Shown here one piece after another: positions 8,507 to 17,682 of a stretch of DNA of 64,000 nucleotides. The stretch spans positions 41,993-105,992 of the forward strand of contig JBJEHD010000077.1 of assembly GCA_051875715.1 (NCBI GenBank). The letters are read 5' to 3'. Both the position numbers and the translations under genes were made by a program. This DNA comes from DYCT01 sp051875715. GTDB taxonomy: Bacteria > Bacteroidota > Bacteroidia > Bacteroidales > Bacteroidaceae. Numbering within the stretch: position 1 is the first letter of the stretch; every line of letters begins with the position of its first letter. The notes beneath the pieces are model-generated. The model was not told the DNA's origin and did not search any database. It saw only the letters and a list, made by a program, of their open reading frames with translations.

Positions 8507-11023
8507 TTAGAATTTGTAACCGATGTTGCAGAAGCAGTTGATGCCCTGCAGGTAATAGTATTTCGAACCGAAGCGGTCGGGGTATTCCAGGTCCATGCGT
8601 CCTTGCTCGTAGCCGCTCACGCAGATGTCGCGGTCGTTGAGCAGGTTGTTGACAGACACGTTGATGTTGAGTTGGTGTCCGCCTTTCAGGTAGATGACCT
8701 TTCCTACCGAGAGGTCGATGGTGAATCCGCCGTCGAGTCGCTCTTGCGAGGTGAGCTTGTGGTAGGCGTTCATCAGTGTCTCGTTCCCCGGTTTCACGCT
8801 GGTGTAGTTGGAGGCGATGCGCCGCAGGGGGGCGATGTCGACATAGTTCCGCCCGAACCCGTTGATGCTCGCTCCGAGGAACCAGTACTTGATGAAGTAG
8901 CGCACACCCAGCGTCCCGGCCATTTGCGGCGTTCCGCCTACGTAGTAGTTCTTCATGTAGACCTGCTCGGTGACGTTGTCGATTTTGCCGTTCTCGGAGT
9001 TGATGATGCCGGTGGGATTGTTGGCGTAGAAGTACTCGGCCACGGTGCCGGCTGCGTCGATGGTCCAATGGCTGTCCGGCTTGTAGGAGACGGCGGCCTC
9101 GATGCCGTGGTGCACCTTCTTCATGCCGGTCAGCACGTGGTTGATGAACGTGCGGGTGATGCCGTCGTAGTAGCTGGAACGGTCCATCTGATCCCAGAAC
9201 ACGGTCTGGAACAGCGAGAGCCGTCCCTGCACCTTGGGCAGCGAGAACACGTAGTTGACATCGGTGGCCCATACGCGGCCGCTCTTCATCTCGCTCACCG
9301 TCTTGTCGGTGATGCGAGGCGATACGTAGGCATTGTTGGGCAGAGGGGCTTCCGTGCCGTAACTTATGTTGGCGGTGAGGAAATGGCGTCCGTTAAACTT
9401 GTAGTTGAGTCCGCCCTTCAGCATCACGTCGGTGAAGGTGTGCTTGCGTCCCTTGCCCAGCGAGGAGGTGGGGTAGCGTCCGTTCAGCATCTTTCCGTCG
9501 CGTTGAAATTCGGTGTAGGTCAGTTTCATGCCGTAGAATGCCTCGAAGCGGTTCAGCTTGTGCTTGGTCTGCAGCCATGCGTTGGCCGAATGGATGTTCA
9601 GGCGGAAGTTGTAGCCGAACACGTCGCCTTCCCGGGCATGGAAGTTGGGGTTGCGCAGGTCGTTCTGCAAGGCATCGGCATCGCCGGGGAAATCCTGTTC
9701 GGCAAACTTGTCGACGTCGAGCACGTAGTAGGCCCCCATGAGGTCGTCCACGAGTTTGTATTGACGCGACTGGGTGCTGCGCCATTCCACACCGCCGGTC
9801 AGTTCGGTGGTGGCGTTGATGCGCGAGTTGATGGTGGCATCGAACGTGCCTTCGTAGAGGTCGCTCCGCCGGTCTTCAACCATGTAGATGGCCGAGCCGT
9901 TCCCATAGAGGTTGTTCATGTGGTTGGCGCGGTAGAGTCCGTCCCAATCGATCTGGGTGAACGAGCGGTCGCCGCTGCGCCAGCGTTCGGCATACGTTTC
10001 GCCGATGCCCTCGTCGTCGAAGTAGGAGGGCAGGTAGCGGTAGTAGTCGGGGCGTGGGTCGGCACCGTTGTACCAGTTGAGCGACGTGTTTCCGTAGCGT
10101 CCGAAGTGGTAGCCCAGACCGGCCGTGAAGGTGGTGGCGTCGTTGATCTGGTAGACGTACGAGAGCACTCCTGTGGGGTCGAACGCCTTCACTACGCGTG
10201 CGTTCCGGCGTTTCCCGTTCTGATAACCCCAGTTGGGGTTGTACTGGTAGTTGTCCGTCAGTTCGTACACCTCGCGGTAGGTCGACCCTTGCTGGCCACG
10301 CTCTACGGGCGAGATGAATCCCACCAGCGAGAGGCTGTGCTTGCCGTCGAGCCATTGTTTTTCCACGCTGGCGAAGGCCGAGAAATTGCGGTAGAAGGTG
10401 CCTTCTATGGCGCCTTTGTCGGAATATCGTCCGCCGATGCAGGCCGTGAAGGCCCATCCCCGGTCGTTCAGGCCGGTGGAGTAGCTGGCCATGCCGCGCA
10501 GGTAGTAGTTGCGGTTCGTATAGGTGGCGGTCACCTTGCCTCCTCGGGCGTAGTTACCGGCACGGAGGTTGATGTTTTCCGTACCTCCCAGCGAGCCGAA
10601 GGTGAAGAGGCCCGGTTCGTCGTAGTTGGTCACGTCGCCGTTGCGGGTCACGTCGTTCAGTGCTCCGATGGAGGCATAGTTGAATACACCGCGCAACTGG
10701 TCGTTGAAGCGGACTCCGTTGAGGTACTTCTCTTGGTAATAGTTGTCATAGCCGCGCACTTTGAACCGAAGCCCCGACAACTGGTAGCTGATGCGGTTCA
10801 GGTAGACGTCGTTGCTGAGGATGACCGTCGAACTGATGGCTTGCGAGGCAGAAGCGTCGTCGTCGACCGACAATTCGTCGTCCATGCCGCGGAAGGCGTC
10901 ATCCGTTTCGCGGTAGATGTCGGAGATGACCTCCTCCTGGCCTTCGGGCGTCAGAGCCTGTCCGAAAGCAGGGCCGGCGGTTGCCAGCAACATCCATAGG
11001 ATTGATGGTTTATTGATTTTCAT
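8507..11023 (-). CDS. TonB-dependent outer-membrane receptor
   Basis: 838 residues. A signal peptide ends near AFGQA. A plug-like region follows (GLRFKVRGYDNYYQEKYLNG, then GSLGGTENINLRAG), and then a long beta-barrel with alternating aromatic strands ending in CFCNIGYKF, a typical C-terminal barrel signature with terminal Phe. It lacks an obvious CarboxypepD_reg-like N-terminal domain and has no SusD partner nearby, so it is not a standard Sus-type pair. It lies between two lipoproteins that share a C-terminal domain, 12 nt after one and 19 nt before the other, in the exported-nuclease operon. Import of nucleic-acid breakdown products is inferred from context only. Confidence 0.88.
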   Translation of the reverse strand: MKINKPSILWMLLATAGPAFGQALTPEGQEEVISDIYRETDDAFRGMDDELSVDDDASASQAISSTVILSNDVYLNRISYQLSGLRFKVRGYDNYYQEKYLNGVRFNDQLRGVFNYASIGALNDVTRNGDVTNYDEPGLFTFGSLGGTENINLRAGNYARGGKVTATYTNRNYYLRGMASYSTGLNDRGWAFTACIGGRYSDKGAIEGTFYRNFSAFASVEKQWLDGKHSLSLVGFISPVERGQQGSTYREVYELTDNYQYNPNWGYQNGKRRNARVVKAFDPTGVLSYVYQINDATTFTAGLGYHFGRYGNTSLNWYNGADPRPDYYRYLPSYFDDEGIGETYAERWRSGDRSFTQIDWDGLYRANHMNNLYGNGSAIYMVEDRRSDLYEGTFDATINSRINATTELTGGVEWRSTQSRQYKLVDDLMGAYYVLDVDKFAEQDFPGDADALQNDLRNPNFHAREGDVFGYNFRLNIHSANAWLQTKHKLNRFEAFYGMKLTYTEFQRDGKMLNGRYPTSSLGKGRKHTFTDVMLKGGLNYKFNGRHFLTANISYGTEAPLPNNAYVSPRITDKTVSEMKSGRVWATDVNYVFSLPKVQGRLSLFQTVFWDQMDRSSYYDGITRTFINHVLTGMKKVHHGIEAAVSYKPDSHWTIDAAGTVAEYFYANNPTGIINSENGKIDNVTEQVYMKNYYVGGTPQMAGTLGVRYFIKYWFLGASINGFGRNYVDIAPLRRIASNYTSVKPGNETLMNAYHKLTSQERLDGGFTIDLSVGKVIYLKGGHQLNINVSVNNLLNDRDICVSGYEQGRMDLEYPDRFGSKYYYLQGINCFCNIGYKF

Positions 11024-11035
11024 AAGGGATGTGTT

Positions 11036-12505
11036 TTAGAGTTTGTCACCGGTCAGGCTAACGTCGTCGATGCGGAATCCGGCCGTGTTGACGGTCGATT
11101 CGCTCTTGAACGTGATGGTGGTGAATCCGGGAGTGAGTCCGGTCAGTTCGACCGTTTGGTACGTATTGGTGGTGGCGATGGCTTTGGCCGGAACGGTCAG
11201 TTCCGTATCGCCGGCAAACACCTTGATGTGGCTTTGGTCTCCATTGGCGTTGGCCGTGATTTTATAGGTCAGTTTCAGGTTGGTGCATCCGGTCGTCACC
11301 AGGCCGCCTATCTGCAGCTGGCTATCCTTGTTGGCGGCGAACCATACGTGCGGATTGAGCGTGGAGGTCTGACGCACAGAGGCGTTGCTGTAAGTGCCGG
11401 TCATGCCCGGGTCGGAGAAGGTGAGGTTCTGGTTGTCCCAGCCGGTGTAGGCATTCACGCCCGGCCAATAGCCGTCGGCACCTTTTGCCACCGTTTCGCC
11501 GAAGGTCTCGGTGAAGAAGGTCGGTTCGCCGGACGGAGTCGGGTCTGGATTCGGATCGGGGTCGGGAGTCGGGTCTACACCACCGCCGCCTTCCTCGTCG
11601 AAGTCGACGTCGATGTTGCCGCCGTTCTGCTCCGTCCACGGCGTGATGCTGCTGTTCAGCACGACGACGCTGTTGTTGCCCTCCGTGTGGTTCAGTTTCA
11701 CGGTGTAGTTCTGTTGTGCGCCACTGTTCAGGCTGAGGCTGGCGATTTTATGCTCAAACGTACCTGCGCCGGGGAGGTCGAAGGTGATGACCACGTCTTT
11801 CACGTCCTGCTCGGGCAAGAGAATGGCTTCGGCCACTGCTCCGCCTCCGGCCATGTGCGACACCTTCGTTTCGATGGACTCTTTCGAGTCGTCGGCCAGG
11901 GTGAGCGTACCGTCGGGGAGGAACAGGGAGGCCCGTGTCTTGAGTCCGCTGATGCTGACGGCCAGGCCGGCCAGTTCTTCATTGCCGTCGATGCTCTGGA
12001 TGGTGAACATCATTCGGCTCAAACGGTGTTTGTACACCAGCGTCGTGTTCGACGAGGCATCCACGCCTTTGGCGTTGTTCGAATAGAGGAGGTCGATTTT
12101 CCCTTGCAGGCTCTGGTCGGTCAGGTCCACCGTGTAGGTGTAGTTGGACAAGCCTTCCTTGTAGGGATAGTAGGACACGAAGTCTACCGTCGTCCCTTCG
12201 GGGAAGTAGATGATTTCGTTCGAGTTGAACCCTTGGAAATTGCCGTCGCCCGCCGAGGTGACGTATTTCTTGTTCTCCGCGCCATTCAAGATGGTTGTTG
12301 CGGACAATTGGGCGTCATGTTTGACCATGTATACGCCTACCTGGTCGTTCACTTCCCACGTGGAGCCGGCCACTTTCGTGCTTGCTCCGTACACAAAAGA
12401 GGAGAAACGCACCTCTTGTGTGTTCAATTTGACTGTTTCATCATCGTTGCAGGCTGTCAAGGCCAATGCCGACAACAGGGCGATGCTTGCTTTTCTTAGT
12501 TTCAT
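11036..12505 (-). CDS. fimbrillin-family lipoprotein with jelly-roll-like C-terminal domain
   Basis: 489 residues. The lipobox LALTAC (Cys 19) is followed directly by NDDE, an acidic stretch consistent with the Bacteroidetes surface-export signal. Residues about 25-305 look like the Mfa/FimA-type fimbrillin fold (WEVNDQVGVYMV, IIYFPEGTTVDFVSYYPY, KHRLSRMMF). After a Pro/Asp linker (PTPDPDPNPDPTP) comes a domain of about 155 residues that is nearly duplicated in the lipoprotein at 7000-8487. The gene is upstream of the TonB receptor with a 12-nt gap. Adhesin or ligand-binding roles are possible; no catalytic motif is visible. Confidence 0.83.
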   Translation of the reverse strand: MKLRKASIALLSALALTACNDDETVKLNTQEVRFSSFVYGASTKVAGSTWEVNDQVGVYMVKHDAQLSATTILNGAENKKYVTSAGDGNFQGFNSNEIIYFPEGTTVDFVSYYPYKEGLSNYTYTVDLTDQSLQGKIDLLYSNNAKGVDASSNTTLVYKHRLSRMMFTIQSIDGNEELAGLAVSISGLKTRASLFLPDGTLTLADDSKESIETKVSHMAGGGAVAEAILLPEQDVKDVVITFDLPGAGTFEHKIASLSLNSGAQQNYTVKLNHTEGNNSVVVLNSSITPWTEQNGGNIDVDFDEEGGGGVDPTPDPDPNPDPTPSGEPTFFTETFGETVAKGADGYWPGVNAYTGWDNQNLTFSDPGMTGTYSNASVRQTSTLNPHVWFAANKDSQLQIGGLVTTGCTNLKLTYKITANANGDQSHIKVFAGDTELTVPAKAIATTNTYQTVELTGLTPGFTTITFKSESTVNTAGFRIDDVSLTGDKL

Positions 12506-12588
12506 GTCTGATAGAAGTTGTATATTTTTATACTATATTTTTAATAGGTAGAGGCCTTTGTCGGCCTACATTGCTTTTCGCCACAAGA

Positions 12589-14211
12589 CTACCAATAGAG
12601 GTCTACGATTTTCCCTTTCACTTCGTCCGACAGACTCGGGAAGAACGTGAATCCGGTTTCTTGTTCCAACTGGCTCACTGTCACCCGGTAGTTGTCATAG
12701 TCGGTGCCGGAATACTGCTCGTTGTTGAAGCGGAAGCCAATGGTGTAGTAGTTGTTCCCCCTCTTCTTGCACAAGGCTTTGTAGTAGTATTTCGGCCGGG
12801 CCACGAGTGCGCCGGAGTTGTCCTGCACATAGCCGATGTTTGGGTCGGAGGCGGTGGTAATCATGGCTCCTGTCACCACGTAGAGCGTGTCGCACTGGGA
12901 GGTCCAGTCGCGCACTTGCCCTTCGAGACTGGCCCAGATGGACTGGTTCAGCCCTTGGCCGGTCTGTGCGGTCATGTTGGTGAAGTAGAACGTCGTCCGG
13001 TTGACGGCGGCATCGCGTGTGCGGTCGGCACTCGGAATCTGGTGTCCGCGGTCGGTGTTGTACGTACTGAATCCACGGAACAGTTCGGGTTGCCATTGCT
13101 GGTCGATCTCGGGGTCCCATCCCCAGTCGTCGGTACGTCCGGACGAGCCGAGGTAGTAATTGTGCATGGGGTAGGCCACCCAGTAGGCCAGTTTGTTCTT
13201 CTTGTCGTAGAGCATGGCATAGTTTCGCACCTTGCTGTCGTTCGGCATGAAGTGGGTGATGTAGACCAGGTCTTCGCCGGTGGTGACAATCGGTGTTTCA
13301 AACCACGTGTTGGCCGGCTGCGGGGTTGGTTCCGGCTCCGGGTCGGGTGTCGGGTCGATGCTGCTTCCTCCTCCCTTCTTCAGGGTGACCTGGAAACTTA
13401 GCCGTTTGCCTTTCGCCAGGGCTTGGGCCTGGTCCATGGCCACGGAGTAGTTTTTCCCGTTCAGGCTGATGGCGAGCGAAACTCCGGTCCACGATTCGGT
13501 CGGCAGGAGGATGGCCTGCACCTCGGCCGTGGTGCCGCTGACTGCCACCGGCAAGGTGATGTCGGCTTTCGAGGTGGCATCGATGTTCAGCGTGCCTTGG
13601 GCCAGGTCGTAGTCGGCCCGGACGGGCATTCCTTTCAAGGTCACCTGCAAGCCGGTCAGGCTTGTGACACCGGTGCCTGCGCTGATGTGCAGGGCGAGGC
13701 TGGATAGTTGGCGCTCAAAGCGGAGGGCGTTTGCGTTGCCTCGTTTGGCGGTTTTCACGTTGTTGGCCACCATGAGGTCGATGGCTGCCGGATGGCTTTG
13801 GTCGCTTACGTCGACCGGATAGGTGAGTCCGCTCAGGTCGGCCCGGTAGGGGTAGTACGTGTAAAAATCCACCGTCGATCCGTCGGTCGGATAGTGGATG
13901 TTTTGTCCGCTTGCCGGGCGGAATATTCCGTCGGCCGATGGTGTGACGTACTGCCGGTTCATGCTTCCTTCGCTTACGGTGCCGGTGGTCAGCCCGGCTC
14001 CGGAGGCGGTCATGAACACGCCGATGGCGTCGTTTGCCTCCCAACTGGTCTCGGTAGCCCGGCTGTGCCAGGTGTCGTCTGCCGCCATGGTGGCACGGAA
14101 GGTCACGCACGTTTGGTCGTCGTCGCCTGGTAGCCGTTGCTCCTGGCAGGCTGTCGTGGCCAGCAAAAGCATCGCAGCCAGCAGGGCGGATGGATAAAGT
14201 GTTGTTTTCAT
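12589..14211 (-). CDS. fimbrillin-type lipoprotein fused to DNA/RNA non-specific endonuclease
   Basis: 540 residues. The lipobox LLATTAC gives Cys 22. The N-terminal half (about 30-285) is fimbrillin-like (WEANDAIGVFMTA, GSTVDFYTYYPY, RFERQLSSLALH). A Pro/Glu/Asp linker lies at about 286-300. The C-terminal half is a beta-beta-alpha-metal nuclease: DRGH at 387-390 (His general base), ADRT after it, FTNMTAQ around 409-416 and LNQSIW with the metal-binding Asn. This is a NucA/Serratia-nuclease type enzyme presented on a fimbrillin-like stalk. The ATG at 14211 directly precedes the signal peptide; a 26-residue extension has no homologue-like sequence. Extracellular DNA/RNA cleavage is the likely activity. 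Confidence 0.87.
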   Translation of the reverse strand: MKTTLYPSALLAAMLLLATTACQEQRLPGDDDQTCVTFRATMAADDTWHSRATETSWEANDAIGVFMTASGAGLTTGTVSEGSMNRQYVTPSADGIFRPASGQNIHYPTDGSTVDFYTYYPYRADLSGLTYPVDVSDQSHPAAIDLMVANNVKTAKRGNANALRFERQLSSLALHISAGTGVTSLTGLQVTLKGMPVRADYDLAQGTLNIDATSKADITLPVAVSGTTAEVQAILLPTESWTGVSLAISLNGKNYSVAMDQAQALAKGKRLSFQVTLKKGGGSSIDPTPDPEPEPTPQPANTWFETPIVTTGEDLVYITHFMPNDSKVRNYAMLYDKKNKLAYWVAYPMHNYYLGSSGRTDDWGWDPEIDQQWQPELFRGFSTYNTDRGHQIPSADRTRDAAVNRTTFYFTNMTAQTGQGLNQSIWASLEGQVRDWTSQCDTLYVVTGAMITTASDPNIGYVQDNSGALVARPKYYYKALCKKRGNNYYTIGFRFNNEQYSGTDYDNYRVTVSQLEQETGFTFFPSLSDEVKGKIVDLYW

Positions 14212-14248
14212 GAGATGTCCATTTTCTGAGTGAATGAAGGCTTGTGGC

Positions 14249-15619
14249 TTACTCCACGTTGATTCCCCATACGAGACAACGTGCGTCACCGCCCGAAGGC
14301 TTGGCGGAAGTGAAAGTGAGCGTGGTCTGGTCGGTCACGCCTTCCAGCGTGTAGGTGAAGTGCTGCGTGGCCAGGTCGACGGCGGCAATTTGATAGGGGT
14401 TGGCCGTGTTTGCTCCTGCACTGACCAGTCCGACGGTTTGGCTGGCCTCTCCGCCGATGGTGCCGGCGTTATCGATGCTGACGGTGATTTGTCCGGTCTT
14501 TGCAGCCCAGCCGATGGCGTAGAACGAGAGTTTCGTCATGCCGGCTCCGATGGGGGCGCTGGTCCACGATGCACCGGCACTGCTGTTGCCCAGTTTGAGG
14601 ACGGAGTTGGCTTCGCCGTCGCCTACCTGGATGGTCCCTCCGCCCGGATTTGCAGTTGTGCCGAGCGATTCAAAGCCGGTCACATTGCTTGTGTGAGGCG
14701 GCATTTCGGTCGGTGTCTCCGGGGTTCCCGGGTCTGGATTTTCCGTGTCTGCGTCTTGATGGACATCCTGGTTGGCATTGATGGTGACCCATCCGGCGAT
14801 GGAGGACACCAGCGATGCCTCGACGGCGGGTCCGGCCACCCCTTTCAGCGTGATGTTGTAGACGTGGTTGGTGCCTGCCTCCAACGTGACGTTGGCCAGG
14901 TCCCAGGTGTAGGACTTGCCGTCATAGGCAAAGGTGATGCGTCCATCGAGTTTGCCCGGCAACACGATGGCCTGCAACGTGGCTCCGTTGGCCGTCATGG
15001 CCAGGGCCTGACTGGCGGACAGGTTGCTCATCGTACCGGTCGAGAGGTCGAAATCGGCTTTCGTGGCGCGGGTGATGTGGCCTGTGATGCCGGTTGCATC
15101 GGCATTCTCGCTGGTCTTGACGGTCAGCGTCAGCATGGACAACTGGTGCTTGAACTGCAGGGATACGGCACTGGTGTTGGCCTTGTCGTAGGCGGAAGCA
15201 GGGGCGGCGTAAAGCAGGTCGTGCTCGCCGGCGGCCGTAAGGTCTACCTTATATATATGGTTGCTGACGGTGGCATACGGATAGTAAGCGGCAAAGCGGA
15301 CCTTGCTCCCGTCGGTGGGGTAGAACAGGTGGGTGGCGTCGGCCGGGGACATTGCCCCTCCCGTCTGCACGGTGTATTCCTTGTTGTCTGCTCCGCCTAC
15401 GGGGGCGAAATCGTTTTCGCCGACCATGTAGATGCCGACATGTTCTCCGCCCGTCCAGGCATCGCCCGCGCTGTTCACACGGGTGCCTACTCCGGCCACT
15501 GAGCCGGTGAAGCGTACTGCTCCGGCGGGTGCTTCATCCCATACGTCGCTTTCGTTCGTACAGGCAGCCAATCCAAGAAGCATCAAGCAGATGCTCCCAA
15601 ACATACTTTTTGTTTTCAT
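14249..15619 (-). CDS. fimbrillin-family lipoprotein, first gene of the exported-nuclease operon
   Basis: 456 residues from the ATG at 15619 (a TTG two codons upstream is less likely). The lipobox LLGLAAC gives Cys 20. A fimbrillin-like region covers about 30-285 (WTGGEHVGIYMVGEND, GSKVRFAAYYPYAT, QFKHQLSMLTLT). A linker rich in Pro, Asp and Glu follows, then a different C-terminal beta-sandwich-like domain (TGFESLGTTANPGGGTIQVG to CLVWGINVE), not the one shared by the 7000-8487 and 11036-12505 proteins. It starts the operon 37 nt before the nuclease gene. Likely a surface-exposed adhesin or binding subunit; no enzyme motif is seen. Confidence 0.8.
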   Translation of the reverse strand: MKTKSMFGSICLMLLGLAACTNESDVWDEAPAGAVRFTGSVAGVGTRVNSAGDAWTGGEHVGIYMVGENDFAPVGGADNKEYTVQTGGAMSPADATHLFYPTDGSKVRFAAYYPYATVSNHIYKVDLTAAGEHDLLYAAPASAYDKANTSAVSLQFKHQLSMLTLTVKTSENADATGITGHITRATKADFDLSTGTMSNLSASQALAMTANGATLQAIVLPGKLDGRITFAYDGKSYTWDLANVTLEAGTNHVYNITLKGVAGPAVEASLVSSIAGWVTINANQDVHQDADTENPDPGTPETPTEMPPHTSNVTGFESLGTTANPGGGTIQVGDGEANSVLKLGNSSAGASWTSAPIGAGMTKLSFYAIGWAAKTGQITVSIDNAGTIGGEASQTVGLVSAGANTANPYQIAAVDLATQHFTYTLEGVTDQTTLTFTSAKPSGGDARCLVWGINVE

Positions 15620-15824
15620 GCGCAAAATTGAATAATTATATTAGTTATAGTTATTTTCTTATTGACGGACATCGCGTCCTGTCATTTGGCAGGTTTAGTT
15701 ACTTCTGTTTTTTTACTCTCCATGTTCATCTATCAAAATGTCAATGCGTGGGTGCTGTGTTCCTCCCCGCACGACTGGATAATCGGTGCAAGTTACGCAT
15801 TTCTTGGCAATCTGAATGCATTTG

Positions 15825-15856
15825 TTTGTGGAAATACATAAAAAAACGTACCTTTG
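15825..15856 (+). promoter_or_regulatory. ssb promoter (TTTG / TAnnTTTG)
   Basis: TTTG at 15825-15828, 20 nt, then TACCTTTG at 15849-15856, matching the Bacteroidetes -33/-7 pattern 28 nt before the ssb ATG. Confidence 0.75.
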
Positions 15857-15883
15857 CCCGCAAGTAATAAAGAAGAACGGATT

Positions 15884-16309
15884 ATGTCGTTGAACAGAGT
15901 AATGCTGATTGGCAATGTGGGTAAAGAACCCGAAGTGAGATACCTGGACAGAGACGTGGCGGTGGCTACGTTCTCGTTGGCTACGACGGAGCGTGGCTAT
16001 ACGCTGGAGAACGGTACGCAGGTGCCGGAACGCACGGAGTGGCACAACATCGTGGCTTGGAAAGGTTATGCCAAAACGATTGAACGGTATGTGCACAAGG
16101 GGGACAAACTCTACGTGGAAGGCAAAATCAGAACTCGCTCGTACGACGACCAGAAAGGCCAACGTCGCTATGTGACGGAGATTTTTGTCGACTACATGGA
16201 GATGCTTTCTCCCAAACAGGTGGCTCCGCAGCAACCTGCCGCACAGCCCGTCCAGCAGCCGAAGGACGAATTGCCTTATGCTGCGCCGTCTGATTCGAAT
16301 CCGTTCTAA
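15884..16309 (+). CDS. ssb: single-stranded DNA-binding protein
   Basis: 141 residues. An OB fold fills the first 105 or so (MSLNRVMLIGNVGKEPEVRY, TEWHNIVAWKGYAKTIERYV, VEGKIRTRSYDDQKGQRRY). A Gln/Pro-rich flexible tail follows and ends in the acidic tip DSNPF that binds partner proteins. It protects single-stranded DNA in replication and repair. The start at 15884 matches the conserved MSLNRVMLIG; an upstream in-frame start at 15854 would lie inside the promoter. gldE follows directly. Confidence 0.96.
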   Translation: MSLNRVMLIGNVGKEPEVRYLDRDVAVATFSLATTERGYTLENGTQVPERTEWHNIVAWKGYAKTIERYVHKGDKLYVEGKIRTRSYDDQKGQRRYVTEIFVDYMEMLSPKQVAPQQPAAQPVQQPKDELPYAAPSDSNPF

Positions 16310-16335
16310 CGATTGTTTCACTAAATCCCATTTCC

Positions 16336-17682
16336 TTGGACCCTGACTCTTATTTATGCCGCTTGGCGGATGTTTTTGACGGTGTGACCGTGTTGACCCC
16401 CGGTGTGGGGGCGTATGTGGCCTTGATGTTGGCCGTGTTGTTGCTTTTTGCTTCCGGTTTTGTTTCTGCTTCCGAGATAGCATTTTTCTCGTTGTCGCCG
16501 GCCGACAAGAACGAGGTGGACAGCGAGAAGCATCCTTCTGACTCCAAAATCAAACAGTTGCTGGACGACACCGAACAGTTGTTGGCCACCATTCTGATTT
16601 CGAACAATTTCGTCAACGTGACCATCGTCATGTTGCTCAACTATTTCTTTGCCCAATGGATTGACTTCGGTACGTCCGAAGTGCTGGAGTTCGTGGTGGT
16701 ATCGGTCGTACTGACGTTCGTACTGCTGCTTTTTGGCGAGATTATGCCGAAAATCTATTCTGCCCAACACACGCTGAAGTTTGTGCGTATGGCCGCCCCC
16801 ATCATCAGCGTGCTGCGCCGCTTGTGCCGGCCGCTCTCGTTCGTGCTGATGCGGTCGACGGCGTTGGTAAACAAGCGCATCCAGAAGCGGAATTACAACC
16901 TGTCCGTCGATGAACTGTCGCACGCGCTGGAGTTGACTGACAAGAGCGAACTGAAGGACGAAAACAATATGCTGGAAGGCATCATCCGCTTCGGAGGCGA
17001 AACGGCCAAGGAGGTGATGACCTCGCGTCTCGATGTGGTGGACCTCGATGTGAAGACTCCCTTCCCCGACGTGTTGCGTTGCATCGTCGACAATGCTTAT
17101 TCGCGCATTCCGGTCTATTCTGGGTCGAAGGACAACATCAAGGGCATCCTCTACATCAAAGACCTGCTTCCCCATCTGAACAAGGGTGAGAACTTCCGTT
17201 GGCAGTCGTTGGTGCGTCCGGCCTACTTCGTGCCCGAGACCAAGATGATTGATGACCTGCTACGCGATTTTCAGGCCAACAAAATCCATATCGCCATCGT
17301 GGTGGACGAGTTCGGCGGTACGTCGGGCATCGTGACCATGGAGGACATTATCGAGGAAATCGTGGGTGAAATCAACGACGAGTACGACGAGGAAGAACGT
17401 ACCTATGTGAAGTTGACCGACACTTCCTACGTGTTTGAAGCAAAGACGCAGTTGACCGATTTCTGCAAAATCACCCATTTGGACGATGATGTGTTCGACG
17501 CTGTGGCGGGCGAAGCCGATACGCTGGCCGGTCTGCTGCTCGAACTCAAGGGAGAATTCCCCGTCTTGCACGAGAGACTGACTTATGAAAACTACGAGTT
17601 TGAGGTCCTTGCAATGGACGACCGCCGCATTCTGAAAGTAAAATTCACCATTCATGAGCCCGTCACAGAAAAAGAAGCATGA
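16336..17682 (+). CDS. gldE: GldE-type CBS-domain membrane protein (hemolysin-C/CorC-like)
   Basis: 448 residues. The N-terminal CNNM-like membrane domain has about four helices (ALMLAVLLLFASGFVSASEI, ILISNNFVNVTIVMLL, VVSVVLTFVLLLFGEIMPKI). A CBS pair follows at about 205-335 (VMTSRLDVVDLD, GTSGIVTMEDIIEEIVGEI), then a C-terminal CorC/HlyC domain. No ATG is available before residue 31, so a TTG at 16336 is the likely start (LDPDSYLCRLA is conserved at this point in relatives). The gene overlaps gldD by 29 nt. GldE is known from gliding flavobacteria, but homologues are general in Bacteroidales; an ion-transport-related role is plausible. Confidence 0.88.
   Translation: MDPDSYLCRLADVFDGVTVLTPGVGAYVALMLAVLLLFASGFVSASEIAFFSLSPADKNEVDSEKHPSDSKIKQLLDDTEQLLATILISNNFVNVTIVMLLNYFFAQWIDFGTSEVLEFVVVSVVLTFVLLLFGEIMPKIYSAQHTLKFVRMAAPIISVLRRLCRPLSFVLMRSTALVNKRIQKRNYNLSVDELSHALELTDKSELKDENNMLEGIIRFGGETAKEVMTSRLDVVDLDVKTPFPDVLRCIVDNAYSRIPVYSGSKDNIKGILYIKDLLPHLNKGENFRWQSLVRPAYFVPETKMIDDLLRDFQANKIHIAIVVDEFGGTSGIVTMEDIIEEIVGEINDEYDEEERTYVKLTDTSYVFEAKTQLTDFCKITHLDDDVFDAVAGEADTLAGLLLELKGEFPVLHERLTYENYEFEVLAMDDRRILKVKFTIHEPVTEKEA

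Noticed and set aside
8603..10999. 798-codon open frame antisense to the TonB receptor (similar long antisense frames at 20778-23414 and 23851-25617)
   Set aside because: GC-rich third codon positions suppress stops on the opposite strand. The sense frames carry clear family motifs; the antisense translations do not.
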